Below, one piece after another: positions 12,798 through 23,741 of a DNA stretch of 64,000 nt; the stretch's first letter is position 1; each line of letters begins with the position of its first letter. The stretch is from Guyanagaster necrorhizus (Eukaryota; Basidiomycota; Agaricomycetes; Agaricales; Physalacriaceae). Below the pieces are notes generated by a model. That model saw only the letters and a list, made by a program, of their open reading frames with translations, ran no database searches and was not told the DNA's origin. The position numbers and the translations under genes were made by a program. The DNA lies in assembly GCF_019112545.1 (NCBI RefSeq), contig NW_025064886.1, positions 932,490 to 996,489 of the forward strand. The letters run 5' to 3'.

Positions 12798-14513
12798 ATG
12801 GGACATCCGGACAAGATATCCGTACTACTCGAATGGTGCTCATCTCACGGTATAAAAATTGATCTACGGCTGCGCGTTGTCTGCCATGATGAGAACATCA
12901 GCGTTCGTTCCAACGGCGAGGAGATTGCTCCCTTTTCTTCAGGTGAATACTCATCAGATTATATGCGGTCAGCTGCTCATTAAATTATCGGTGGCCGTAG
13001 TAGTGCACATTCCAAAAGATGCTGTTCTTTCGGTAAAATCGTCCTCTGTTTCGTCAGTCGTTGTCGCCAGCCCTGTTGGACATGAAGCCCAGCTCTCTTT
13101 GGCACTTGCTTTGTACGTTGAACTGTACGTTGTTTTTCCTCTGCGTTTGAGCTCTGTTTATGACGTGTGGCAGAGTGAAAGGCGAGTCATCGCGGTGGCA
13201 TGGTTATCTGCAATCACTCCCGACGCAAATCGTGGATATCCCTATTCTGTGGCAAACAGAAGACCATTCAATGGATTCTACGGATAGAAGAGATGCTTTG
13301 AGGTGGCTAAAGGGGACTGAGGTGGAGAGGGACCTGTTGGCGTGTGTGGATAGCCTGACTCGTCTAGTGCGTAGAATTATCTCGTTGCGTGGACTTGACT
13401 GAAGCCACATAATAAGGACGAACTACGCCATTACTACTGCGAAGTTGTAGAGACCATATTTAATGCATATTTCCAAGACTCACCCACTGCCAAGTGCTCT
13501 TTACATGGGTTCTACCACGCGTATTCGCTGGTCTCATCCAGAGCCTTCCTTATCGATGCGTATCATGGCCTTTCTATGGTACCTATCGCAGATGCGTACG
13601 TCGTTTTCTGTGTTCTTTTTTGGTCTTTGTTCTGACCTGCCGCTCGCAGCTTCAATCATTCTCAGGAAAATCATGTACATCTCGAGGTATGGGACTGTTA
13701 TATATTACTTTCTTCCACCTCACCACGATACAGAGCGAATATGACGTCTGCCCTGAATGCGGTTCCCTGAAGGAATGTCCTCACGACGATGAGCCTTCGC
13801 TGGCGCCAGAGAATCTTGAGGATCACTTTGAAATGGTCAGCAACACACTCATTCCATCCCACGGTGAAGTGTTCAACACATATGGTGAAACCCTCAGCAA
13901 CGCACAACTGCTTCTACGATACGGCTTCATCTTAGACGTGAATGACAACGATCAAGTCATCTGGGGTATAGATGAACTGCTGGAGGATGCTCCAGAGCAT
14001 ATTACTGATGCCTGGCGCTCGATTGACATCCCAACGGAGACGTGGCAGGATCGCTTTTCTGGATCTGAGCTCGTACGTCATCATTCGGGGAAGCCTGTCT
14101 TCTGCGTTGACTGTGATGGAAGAGTTTCACATCATGTGTGGTTGTTCTATGCCCTGCTGGCTTGTGTACACCTTCGCTACGATTATTCCCTCGTTGTCAT
14201 AGCGGATCGCTTGGTTGAGCGCGAGGGACTAGACGACCAAAGCTTCACTAGCACAGTGGATCGTGTTATAGCTGATATCGCAGCTTCCATTATTGCACTT
14301 TGCATGAAGAGACAGGCTCAATTGGGTGATCCAACAAATGAAATAGATGCATTGGATGTAAGCCAACTTTTTACCTATAATCATTAGCTGACCTGCCTTT
14401 TCAAGTTGAAGAGGATGCCTCTCACCCGATCGGCGATGCTCCAGGTAATGAGCGAGCGTTCTATATTGGAGAGTTGTCGTGCCGGATGGTTGGACTTTAT
14501 GATATTATCATGA
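12798..14513 (+). CDS. SET-domain protein (RKM/SETD-type lysine methyltransferase)
   Basis: A class VII-like SET protein (Rubisco LSMT / SETD6 / yeast Rkm type), which would use S-adenosylmethionine to methylate lysine on non-histone or ribosomal proteins. Start MGHPDKISVLLEWCSSHG at 12798. A 58-bp intron joins EEIAPFSS to VVHIPKDAVLSV. Further exons give SSRWHGYLQSLPTQIVDIP, KDELRHYYCEVVETIFNAYF and YSLVSSRAFLIDAYHGLSMV. The SET core motifs are FNHSQENHVHLE and GEVFNTYGE. Between them sits an insert with CPECGSLKECPHD, a possible metal-binding loop. The substrate-binding C-terminal part follows and ends in a last exon with stop 14511-14513. The substrate is not readable. Confidence 0.87.
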
Positions 14514-16076
14514 GTTAAAGGAGACGACCGAGAAAGGAACTGAGCCTGTCTGATTCCTGCTTAGTGCCCGGCTTCTTTTGCCTTTCGGCGCCTAACTCCA
14601 AGTCTACGTCTATCCAGCACGCACTACGTAGCAAGCGAAAAGGTTCCACTTTCTTGCCTACTCAGCATCCACAAAAAGACTAGTATCACCATGTCATCCC
14701 ACGATTCATATTGAGGCGCTTTCAAGCTGGCCCTCGTAAGTAAGTGCTTTTAATCACCAGGCCATAATCTCTTATCCGTTTCGATCCCTAAAGAACCAAC
14801 ATTGTGTGACGGACGGAATACCGTCGAACCCTTATAGATCCTGATCGAGTCATTTATTACAACCTGGCTTCTGGGAGCCTCGACGTACGCTCAGTTGGGA
14901 CAATTTACGGGCAAAAAGCCTCTATCAAGATGCCAGCAACCTGAGCAACGTGAACGAGGTGGAAGAGAAGTTTTCCCAATATCCCTCTGTGGATGGAGGG
15001 CCTTTCGCTTGTTCCCTTCCTCTTCTTCGTATTTTCCCGTAGGGCTTGGATTATGTGCGAAAGAAAATAGCACAACCGCAGAGTCAACCTTGCCGGCCGA
15101 AAGGGTAACTCCAGCGAATGATATCCTGTAGTGAGAGAAACGCACCGGGAAGTCGATCTCCACTATCCTCTTTATCCCATGTACGGATTCAGTTGCAGTT
15201 ATCAGCGGTACCGCCACGTCTTCCCGCTCTAACTCTACCGGGAGTGTTTTTCTCAGCCTGTCATCTCTTGTTTCCATTGCGCGGCATCTACTCCGGAAGA
15301 TTCCTTGTAGTGCTTCCAATGTCCTACAGACACTTGCATGGGCACAGCACAATAATCCATGTGTGTTACCGCAAGGACCGAAATTCGACTTTGCGTAGAT
15401 CCCATGCATTAATTTTTCGATTTCCTCTTCTTCGTAATGTAGGTCGGACAGCAGGACGCAATGCAAGAAAAATTCGTTGCGTACTGGAGGAAATAGATGA
15501 TCCATGGAAGTAGACGAAGCCAGAAGTCGATCGTTCGGTCAGTTATGTAATAATGCTTTACATTTTTCAAGTCGCGCGTCGTTATCTCGCACATCCCACG
15601 GATGCACGCAGACTTGGTCCCAATTGGTACCAATAGTTCTCCAATTTGTGACTCTGATAGTGAGCGCGCCAAGTTATTCTGGGATGGAGACCAGGGAAAG
15701 GTAGTGTCTCACTTGTATCGAAACTGCGGATGGGTTCAAGTTGACATTTTTATCAAAAAGAGCTTCTCAAGGGTCTGAGTATTTCTGTCGGCATTGTGCA
15801 TTACGACGTGAACATGAAGGAGGCATCTGCAATAATGTTAGATTATTTTTTTACATTAAAGGTCGCAATTTATCTGTGCGTACCAAGAGTGATGCTGAAA
15901 AATAATTTCCCATCAGGGCCAGTCACTCATTGGCGTCAGACTCGTGGTCTAAGCCTGTCGTGGCTTGACAGTCGCCTGATAAGTTTATAGGCATTAGCAC
16001 ATCGTACCTGTGTATAACAGCGTCTACTTCAAATCGACAAGCGAGTCATCAGATCTAACTCAAGTATGATCAATTA
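14514..16076. other. Unassigned 1.6 kb between convergent genes
   Basis: This separates the SET gene and GWT1. A 204-codon ATG-started frame lies on the minus strand at 14891-15505. Overlapping plus-strand frames also look non-random: a run with NLSNVNEVEEKFSQYPSVDG at about 14935-15000 and one with CAKENSTTAESTLPAER at about 15055-15110. Stops interrupt the plus-strand reading, and I recognise no domain on either strand. It may be a decayed gene. Nothing recognisable was found in 15510-16076. Confidence 0.35.
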
Positions 16077-17980
16077 TTATATTCTCCAGACACGAATATT
16101 TCTCAAAGCCCACGCCGCCCAACACACCCCAATCGAATACTCACACAAAACAACCATAGCCCAAAAGTCCGAAGTGAACATCGTCGGTATCGTCAAATTG
16201 ATTAGGCCAGTGAAGACGTTTGCCTGTATATTATCTATTAGCGCAGATTACACGCTATAGTGAGAAATGAAACCGACCAACAAAAACAGTAACAGCCCAT
16301 TCTTATTGACAGCTTCAAAAAGAGGAGCAGAAACAGCCACGCGTGAGGGTAAGACCTCCTCGCCACTCGGTTGTGGGCTGTTCGACTTCGATGGGGAAGG
16401 ATAGAAATAGAGGTCCATAAGGAGATAAGCCAAGATAAACGACGTGTTATATGCCGCTACCCAAAGGATATATGACAAGTTGACCTGCAACGCAGCGTTG
16501 AGACTCTTTCGGAAAGGAAGCTAAGAGAAGACCAACCACACGCCTAGACACGCCTCCCTTGCCATCAATCTGGAATAACCTCGTTAAACCCATGAACGCC
16601 CACCAGAGCATGGAATATGCCCACAACTCCGTGGCTATTTTATCATTTTGTCGGAGACGATATGAGTCTTGGTATTTCTCTCCACCTCCCAATGTTAACT
16701 CGCCAGTTTTGTTGAATTGGCGCTGGAACCGGCGGAAGTACGAAGGTGAAGGAGGTAGGATCAGTGTTCCAGTTGATAGACCTAGGAGATGTACAGCAAG
16801 ATATCCTGAAAGACAGCATACAGTCAGCACTAGCTCCGAAGGCGACAACGTAGAACAAACCCAGTAGGGACACGATGCCCTCTTTGTTTGCCGACAAGAA
16901 ACCGGCCCGCGGAGCGAAGAGGACAATGTTTTGTAGCCCAAAGACGGACAAGCCGAGTTGTTGACCTACGGGAGAAGTCAATAGAATACACGGAGTTTGG
17001 ACGAACAGAACTTACACATCGCAATCAATATACCAAGCATGGATATCGGAACCCGAAGGATTACTGGGTGAAGTAGGATCTCCATTACAGGTAGGAGGGC
17101 CAAGGTGATAAAAAAATTCCAGTGAGTGCCATACTCCGTTTCGTGTTCCTGGACAAGCCCATTAGAATGGATACGTAGGACCGAAACTTTCATACAGACG
17201 GGGTATTCTGTCCCTTTGACAAGCAACACACGCACAATGCCCAGGACCAGGATAGGAAATACTTTACGAATTGTGGTGGCCAGCTTAGAAAGCACCGGAG
17301 ATGCGAGATAGGCCGGACTCTTGATGAGCGGGATTGCTGAAATGACTCCTTGAGAAAAGACAAACGCGCCAACCCCCAAGTCCATCTGATGGGAATAAAT
17401 CATAAATCCAACCATCAGTGAAGGGACATAGCATACATACCAATGAGACCCCAAATGACTCGCACTTGGCTAGCGAGCGAGGAAACAGAGGAAAGTCCAC
17501 CGCGAGAATAGCAAGAACTGTCATGAGGAGCATATGCGCCCGATATGTCGTCAAGTACGGCAGTGGTGCCACAATCGCCGTGGCACTCGCAGGATCCCGT
17601 TCACTTTCATTGGAAGGAAGTGGTGTTCCAGATTCGCGACGAGGCAGAAACGACAGTCCCAGAGCCGGAACCAACATCAGTATTGAGAGCAGCGTTGGCA
17701 TATTGGCGAACAGTGTCATAGACAAGAGAAGGGGTAGGACCAGGATGACCCATGATATCGGAAATTTGGTCAAGCTCGTCGAGGAAGTTCTTGAGAGTAT
17801 TGTATGATATAGAAAAACGGAGGCCTGTGAGAAGGAGATTGGATGAGCACCGACCGTACAAAAGAAACGACGAACGAGAGCCGCACAAGAAATTAGGTTG
17901 ACTTGGGTCACCGTCGAACCTGTCGCTCCAGAGACAAAATTTTCCTTCAATTCCTTGTACTCTCCTGCATCTCGCTTCAT
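16077..17980 (-). CDS. GWT1: Gwt1, GPI-anchor inositol acyltransferase (PIG-W)
   Basis: Gwt1 acylates the inositol of GlcN-PI in the ER membrane, an early step of GPI-anchor synthesis, and is the target of the antifungal manogepix. Start [20 protein letters not shown] at 17980 carries the family's opening motif. Strong conserved blocks follow: [34 protein letters not shown] and [19 protein letters not shown], then [20 protein letters not shown]. The C-terminal half has EGI...[38 protein letters not shown] and [20 protein letters not shown]. The end is RNIRVWRI, stop 16077. Many hydrophobic helices and about eight short introns fit the family's usual length near 480-500 residues. Confidence 0.94.
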
Positions 17981-18781
17981 ACTGTCGTGAAAACGAAGGA
18001 AAAGAACAGAAAAAGCTGCGGTGGCGGCAATGGAGAGGTTCCTGCATGCCTGTCTTCGGCTTACCGGCCAACGACGGAAGACGGCCCGATTCTTCCGAAG
18101 AGGAAATCTGGAGATCTTACCACTTGGATCAACCATCTCGCTACAGATCTTCTGGTTGCACATCACTGCTGAGAATGTGCTCCTAATGTCCTACTTGGAC
18201 AGGTATGTTTTCTAACCCTGAAGATCTAGGCCTTCTCCGCCTATCCTAATTTTTTTTTACTTCCTTTGCTGCTTTTCTTGAGGATCCATGAGTAACTACG
18301 CATACGGTCTTCAAACCACTTCAAACCACCAACTCGGTAGCTTGGGCTGAATAAATGGAGATAAATGCAACTCGACTGCTCGTGGCGCCCGGCCGTACTA
18401 GTTCGCGTCTCATGTCGAGGCTGGAGCAATTCACGGAGACGTCAAATTTAATAATCACACCATGCAACGTTCAAAAATCCAACCAAGTGGACGGCGAGTA
18501 GATAGATATTGCACTACATACAAGACTGCATAGCGAGAATAGAGCGACTATCAGTACAGCGGTACATGTATACAGTACAATCAGAATGGAATCGATACGT
18601 GGAGACGGGCATTGTAGTAGCATGTGGAGGGGGGAATAAGTAATGGGTAGCGAGATTAGATAAGTAAGAGATGCGAAAGATAGTGCGGTCATGAAGCATT
18701 AGATGGTGTCGATCGAGAACACAACGTCCGTCAGTAAGTAATCAGTCAATCGAAGAGTCCTTTGTCTCATCTACGTCCCCT
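17981..18781. other. Intergenic: GWT1 promoter side and 3' flank of next gene
   Basis: The minus-strand frame runs open upstream of the GWT1 ATG to about 18166 but without family similarity, so I treat it as 5' untranslated. The remainder to 18781 shows no coding signal. Confidence 0.45.
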
Positions 18782-19975
18782 CTAAGAGCTATTGCCTCCC
18801 TGAGATGGTCCCGCTCTAGACGGCCCAGGCAGTAAGCTATCATACGACGGCGGGATCTCGCTTGGGCCTGCATCCTGGTGGACAATAACCCCGCTTGGAC
18901 CGGGGCCATTCACAAGGTAAGCTGAGCGGTCGTCGGGGTTAACGATGCCCAGCTGGTGTTGCCTCGCCTCGCGCTCCTTTGCAGACATTCCCCCACCGAC
19001 ACCGCTGGAGGATGGAGGGGTGTGTGACACCGGCGAGCCGGGTGGGGAACTGGGAACCATGGCGTAAGGATTGTACGCTGAAGGCGGATAAGATTCTGCA
19101 GAGTACTGCGACATTGGCGGTGGGGATGCAGGCGAGCCGTTGTAGTAGTTGGTGTAGTTACTTCCCTGGCTATTCGTGCTTGCGCTGATGGGGAACGGCG
19201 AAACGACTCCAGCCCCGATCTCTGCTCCTCCGAGCCGTCCACCCATCCCGTCATCTTGATCATGTTCATCATCGAGGTTCAGTCCCATGTCAGGCGTCCG
19301 GGCCACGATCCTGTCGGGGTCAAAGTTTCCATCAAAGTGATCTGAGAAGCGGTAGTTCCGCCGGCGTTTGTAGAGGAACCAAACAAGAGCGAGGACCACA
19401 GCGAGACCAGCAATACCGCCAATGGTTCCGCCCACTATGGCGCCCGTATGTGATGAGGACGATGAGGACGATGATGAAGAGGCCGAAGAGGCCGAAGAGG
19501 AAGAGGAAGGAGCCACAACAGACGTGGTTGCCGTCACCTGCTGGCCGTTGGATTGGGTGATGACAATCGTCGTGGGGATAAAGGATGTGTGCTGCTGAGT
19601 GTTGCCATTAGAACTCTGGCTTTGACTTTGGCTTTGTCCTTGTCCTGTCCCTCCTCCTCCTGACCCCATATCAGTAGTGCTGCTCCCGGTGTCAACGGGC
19701 GGTGCCGATGTCGTGCTTGTCGTGGTATCAGGCGGAATGGAGGTCGTGGAAGCTGCAGTGTCACTACTAGACGAAGATGTAGGCGGCGGGATGGTGCTGG
19801 TGCTGGTACTGGTGCTGGTCGTACTAGTCGTGAAAATGGACGTCTCCGTCGAGCTCGTCGACTGTACGGTTGTCGTGACAGAAGACGAGCTCGCCGGGGC
19901 TGGCGTCGTCGTCGTTGTCGTAGAGGCAACAGTCGTGCTGGCCTCCACGCTCGATGAACCTGCTGAAGATGACAT
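18782..19975 (-). CDS. Ser/Thr-rich single-pass membrane protein (Mid2-like architecture)
   Basis: Probably a cell-surface or wall-stress-sensor-like protein; the function is inferred from architecture only. From the ATG at 19975 (MSSSAGSSSVEAS) the first 200 or so residues are almost entirely Ser/Thr/Ala/Pro, typical of heavily O-mannosylated ectodomains, ending in a poly-Ser run. One transmembrane helix follows (GGTIGGIAGLAVVLALVWFL) with a KRRR stop-transfer. The cytoplasmic tail of about 190 residues is Pro/Ser/Gly/Tyr-rich, includes a PPSYDSLL motif and ends GPSQGGNSS at 18782. No signal peptide precedes the Ser-rich part. The frame stays open upstream with several cysteines (IC, SIC, KC, SC, TC) through about 20150, so an upstream exon with the true start is possible. 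Antisense frames over this repeat-like coding sequence are artefacts. Confidence 0.75.
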   Translation of the reverse strand: MSSSAGSSSVEASTTVASTTTTTTPAPASSSSVTTTVQSTSSTETSIFTTSTTSTSTSTSTIPPPTSSSSSDTAASTTSIPPDTTTSTTSAPPVDTGSSTTDMGSGGGGTGQGQSQSQSQSSNGNTQQHTSFIPTTIVITQSNGQQVTATTSVVAPSSSSSASSASSSSSSSSSSHTGAIVGGTIGGIAGLAVVLALVWFLYKRRRNYRFSDHFDGNFDPDRIVARTPDMGLNLDDEHDQDDGMGGRLGGAEIGAGVVSPFPISASTNSQGSNYTNYYNGSPASPPPMSQYSAESYPPSAYNPYAMVPSSPPGSPVSHTPPSSSGVGGGMSAKEREARQHQLGIVNPDDRSAYLVNGPGPSGVIVHQDAGPSEIPPSYDSLLPGPSRAGPSQGGNSS

Positions 19976-21140
19976 TTTGAATCCTTCAGCGACGACGAGG
20001 AACTTTTGGGTGGTGAGAATACCGCCAGGGAAATAGAAGCTACTGGCCGGGTGTAGAGTGTCGACACATGTCACACAGCTAGCTGAGATGCACTTCGTTG
20101 ATATTCGATCCGGTGCTCGGCATATGCTCGGCTGGCAGATTCCGACTATTTTTCCCTTTTTGGATTTGGTGGCGGGTATGCTTTACCGTTAGATGTTGGG
20201 CCTAGATTTCCTTCAGCTGTATTGTACAACGTCAAGTTAGTCCTTTGGATGGCAGCGGGCGCCATTGTCGTCCGTCACACCGCACTGACTTTTCCCAAGG
20301 TATCCATCAGATCACTCTCACAGGTACGCTAACGTTAGCATACACGAGACAGCCAAAGACTGATCCCGGGACGTCAAACTATCTTCAAATGAGCAAAAAC
20401 GGGGAGAAATGTAAAAGGATTGATGGAATGCCTGGCAACGATTCTCAGGAAGTACGTTGTATGATTCTGACACCACAGCCAGTTGGACATCAAGCCAGGA
20501 TCTAATGGATCATCCTTGTGTTTTCGGCTAATTCTAAAGACTGCAGGCTCAGCCCGCTCTCAATGAAGGCCTGATTCGACCTAGGTCATCTGTGTACTGG
20601 CAACGAACGACTGATCGTACTTTCAGCCTGACGACACACCTCGAAGTGCTTTGCTTCATCTCTGCCGTGGGTGCAAATAAGTAGAAGGTTCCGCGGATGT
20701 AGTTTCAGCTAAACCCCTTTGCTTTCAGCCACCCGTGATCAATTGTAGCACTGATCCCCCAGTCGTCGCGCAAGGCATCAACATCGGCGTCCGTGTCGGC
20801 ACTGCTGTGTCCAAGTGCGACCGGGACGTTTCAATAGACCTTGTCTGCAATGGCCCCATTTTTGTAGGTAAATGAATGGTGTCGACATGCAGATAGCACT
20901 GGATCTATTACAACAATCGGTTAATCCACCCTACACTCTTCGCTTTGAAGCACTATATGGGTCATCAGTGATGGGGCTACCTATCGACACAATACAGATG
21001 GTTACTCTTCTGTTCAAGATGCGCCATATCGATATTGGCCTTGATATCAATGTCAACCCAGCAACGGTGAGCTCTTTATAACGAGAGGGTTGATATGTGT
21101 TATTTTCATAAACTACTCCCTCGTCATTCATGCCCTTTCG
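19976..21140. other. Unassigned 1.2 kb
   Basis: Contains the upstream region of the Ser/Thr-rich gene. A plus-strand run VVAQGINIGVRVGTAV at about 20765-20810, followed by a possible donor GTAAATG, looks coding-like but has no recognisable family. No complete gene could be built. Confidence 0.3.
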
Positions 21141-21573
21141 CTATGGCCTTCGCTATGGCAACCTCGATAGAAGGTCCATCCGATCCCACTGATAACGACA
21201 AAGCTCGTATATTTCAATTTGTTAATGCCCAGTTGAACTCTCAGATTCTCTACGTGCTTTTATACGCTGCCATCTCGAAGGTGCATTCATACTTAATCTT
21301 TGACTCCCTTGTCGCATACCAAACATCTTCTGTAGGGACTTGCACCCACGATGCTCGTTGGCAGGGTGGTGGCGGGTCATACGCCCCGAAGATGACTGTG
21401 ATGAAAGTGCGGTGTCGACGCTTCGTTTCCAGACGTCTTCCGAAATTTGCACGACGAGCTTTCAGGAGACCAACATGCTAAGCACCGACCTAAGCACCGA
21501 CCTTGAAATGGACATTGAGGCTCAACCGGAGCGGCGGGGCGAATTGATGGTTTTCATTGAAAAGACGCAATAG
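21141..21573 (+). pseudogene. Relic of the multipass membrane-protein family (last two exons)
   Basis: Two adjacent exon-like segments match the C-terminal end of the gene at 11317-12539. The first (about 21200-21281) reads NAQLNSQILYVLLYAAISK and ends at a donor. After an intron with acceptor TGTAG it continues GLAPTMLVGRVVAGH (from about 21337), equivalent to GVAPTLLVGRVAGW in the other gene. The frame then shifts and continues RPEDDCDESAVSTLRFQT, equivalent to ARPDDSW..., through a polar tail ending MVFIEKTQ, stop 21571-21573. The upstream exons (TM1 to the WRCW motif) were not found. The frameshift at about 21380 and the missing 5' exons indicate a pseudogene. Confidence 0.72.
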
Positions 21574-23122
21574 TATCCATGATGGACGACTGACAGTCAG
21601 GCTGAGACTGTTTTTTGTCATACTGTCCTTTTTGATAATCCTTCTTCATCCTATATTTCTTTGTCGATTATTTATGCAGTATTTAAACCTCTGTAATCCT
21701 TCTTTCCCTCCTATGCATAGCAATCAGGAAAATAAGAGACATTGTATCGTCATAATTATCGATGAGGATATCAAAGTTCGCCCGTTGAAGACAATGCATG
21801 AGCCAAATTTAGAGGAAAGAAGCACCAAAGCCAGTAATTTAACCAGCCTTCTTTCCATTTCCCTATGCATCAAACCGAAAATATCGTCTGGAAAATTTAG
21901 AACTGGAGAGACGTTACGTATTGAGTGGGGTGCGCTATGGAAATTTCTTTGGACAGACTTGGCGTTCATCGAACGATTCATCACTAGTCAATGCCCTACA
22001 AGCAGGAAGGACAAGTGGTAGGTGAGTCTTGGAGGGTGGACTCGAGGATGGCGCAGTCTCTAACAGCATCGCATTCATGAAGTTGCGATCGTAAAACGAA
22101 GACCGTAAGTACGTGCAAATTTAACGCTTGTGGCTTCTCTTATCTGTACTATTACAGGTGAACTTCATGTCTCCAACCGAGGCGCCAACTGGTCAATACG
22201 AGTCTCAGCATTTAATCGATGCGGCATTTCAAGGATATTTCGTTCTTCAGAATTTGGGATCCTGCTTCAATTCGACGCAATCTTCTGCCGATATACATTT
22301 CGGATGACCCTCTGCGCGCTATAAGAGGAATCCGACAACAGTGACGCACATGCATTACCGATGAAGATATCACGGAAGATTATACAAACACTCATGAAAT
22401 TGGAGAATTGAGATGGTGGAGCGGGCCAAATAGGCTACTTTAGTCTTGCCTTATCTGTAACTTGATTTTCAGCCTTCTTCCATCAACGGCGACGAAAAGC
22501 GAATGCTATGTCGGTAATTCAACCAGGATCTCACTTTGAGGTGTTTTCTTTGCTCGTGTCTATCGTGACGTCCTATGTTTGGTCGCGTACTCTAGGCAGT
22601 TTCCATTGGCCTAATCACTGGCAGGAAAGTTTTCAAAAGATCTGAGGGATCAATGGTTCTGAATTGTTTCAGCAGCTGGGACAGGAGAAACAGGCTGCAG
22701 GCCTAGGAAGACACGGAACAGGATTCGGCTCAATTATACGAGACTTATCTTCATGGCCATGATGTACTCTTCGTGTGGAAAGGAACTGCAAACACTTCCA
22801 AGTCACATTGTCATTCGTAGTAGTGCTGAAGGCGCTTACCCTTGCAGCGCCGGTTACGGGAGGACTTCTACAATCAGGCGCCTGGATTAGTGAGCGCATC
22901 AATAACTGTAACACATAAACAGAGCGTAGGTACCTTCCGAAGATAACGGTCAGCCCTAGGTGCGCGCATCAGATTTACATATTCATGGTTATCGGGGATA
23001 TTGCACCGTTTTACAACGACCAAAAATTTCAATCAATCGTCTACTTCACGTAATAAGCAAAACAACCGTTTTGTCAGCCAATAAACGGCCAAAAATCTCT
23101 CGGACCTGGCCTTGTGAGAGGC
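21574..23122. other. Unassigned 1.5 kb
   Basis: Short frames only, for example a 154-codon plus-strand frame at 21557-22021 of low-complexity hydrophobic start and no motif, and a plus-strand run QLGQEKQAAGLGRHGTGFG near 22674-22730 that ends at a stop. No supported gene. Confidence 0.35.
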
Positions 23123-23328
23123 TTACTGCCGTCCACTTGGACGTCCTTTGGGTGTGGCACTACTGATATGGATCAGCATCGCTTAAAGCCACAGAACAAG
23201 ATAGAAAACTTACCCAGGGGGCATGGGTGGGGTCGACTGATGATTAGGATCAGGTCGTGGTTCTTCCTTTCTTCCTTCGAACTACTTTCGTCTTCTTCTG
23301 TTGGTGCCTTTACGGGATGATGGGACAT
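23123..23328 (-). pseudogene. Small KAP/PKG-type protein gene, probably frameshifted copy
   Basis: This is a relative of the small genes at 38060-38531 and 40440-40905. Reading from the ATG at 23328 gives MSHHPVKAPTEEDESSSKEE. The exon ends with PNHQSTPPMPPG at a GTAAGT donor (23213-23208). After an intron the last exon (from 23162) reads SATPKGRPSGRQ, stop 23123. The exon end and last exon match PPMPP...SIIPKGRPLG of the 38 kb gene, with the same intron position and phase. The start and the PPMPPG segment are in different frames, with the shift inside a GGAAGAAAGGAAGAA purine run. So this copy is either broken or misassembled by one base. Function unknown. Confidence 0.55.
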
Positions 23329-23741
23329 CGGCTTTGTCGAGGTGCCTCTCTTCTACCAGTCGTGCTGGGATCGACTCATAATTGTTGGCGACGTCATGCA
23401 TTTTCCTAGAGATATATCATAAGCCTGAATAATGCTACAGTTTAATACGTGGAAATACACACATAGGCTCATCTCGACTTGTTAGGATGCTGTATCGCTG
23501 GCGGAATGTCGCTCGCGATGCAAGGAAAGGCGAATATTGTCTCAATAGTGCAATAGACCTGATAATAGATAAGTAACTGGAGAGAAAGGAAGGCTTTCAG
23601 AATTTATAAGCATGCGAGTACTTATGTGACATTATATGTGGACCATATAATTGAATCGACCCACGTGCGGGTCCAAGTTTGGCACAGAAATTCTCATGTG
23701 AACTTGAACCCAACTTGAACCGTTGACTACCACACAGAATA
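23329..23741. other. Divergent intergenic region
   Basis: Separates the small minus-strand gene from the MYND gene. On the minus strand an open frame from an ATG near 23400 runs in the frame of the PPMPPG exon but meets a TAG. Nothing else was recognised. Confidence 0.4.

Noticed and set aside
19534..20067. Arg/Pro-rich 177-codon frame and Val-rich plus-strand frame at 19677-20036
   Set aside because: Both are alternative-frame readings of the Ser/Thr-repeat coding sequence of the membrane protein.
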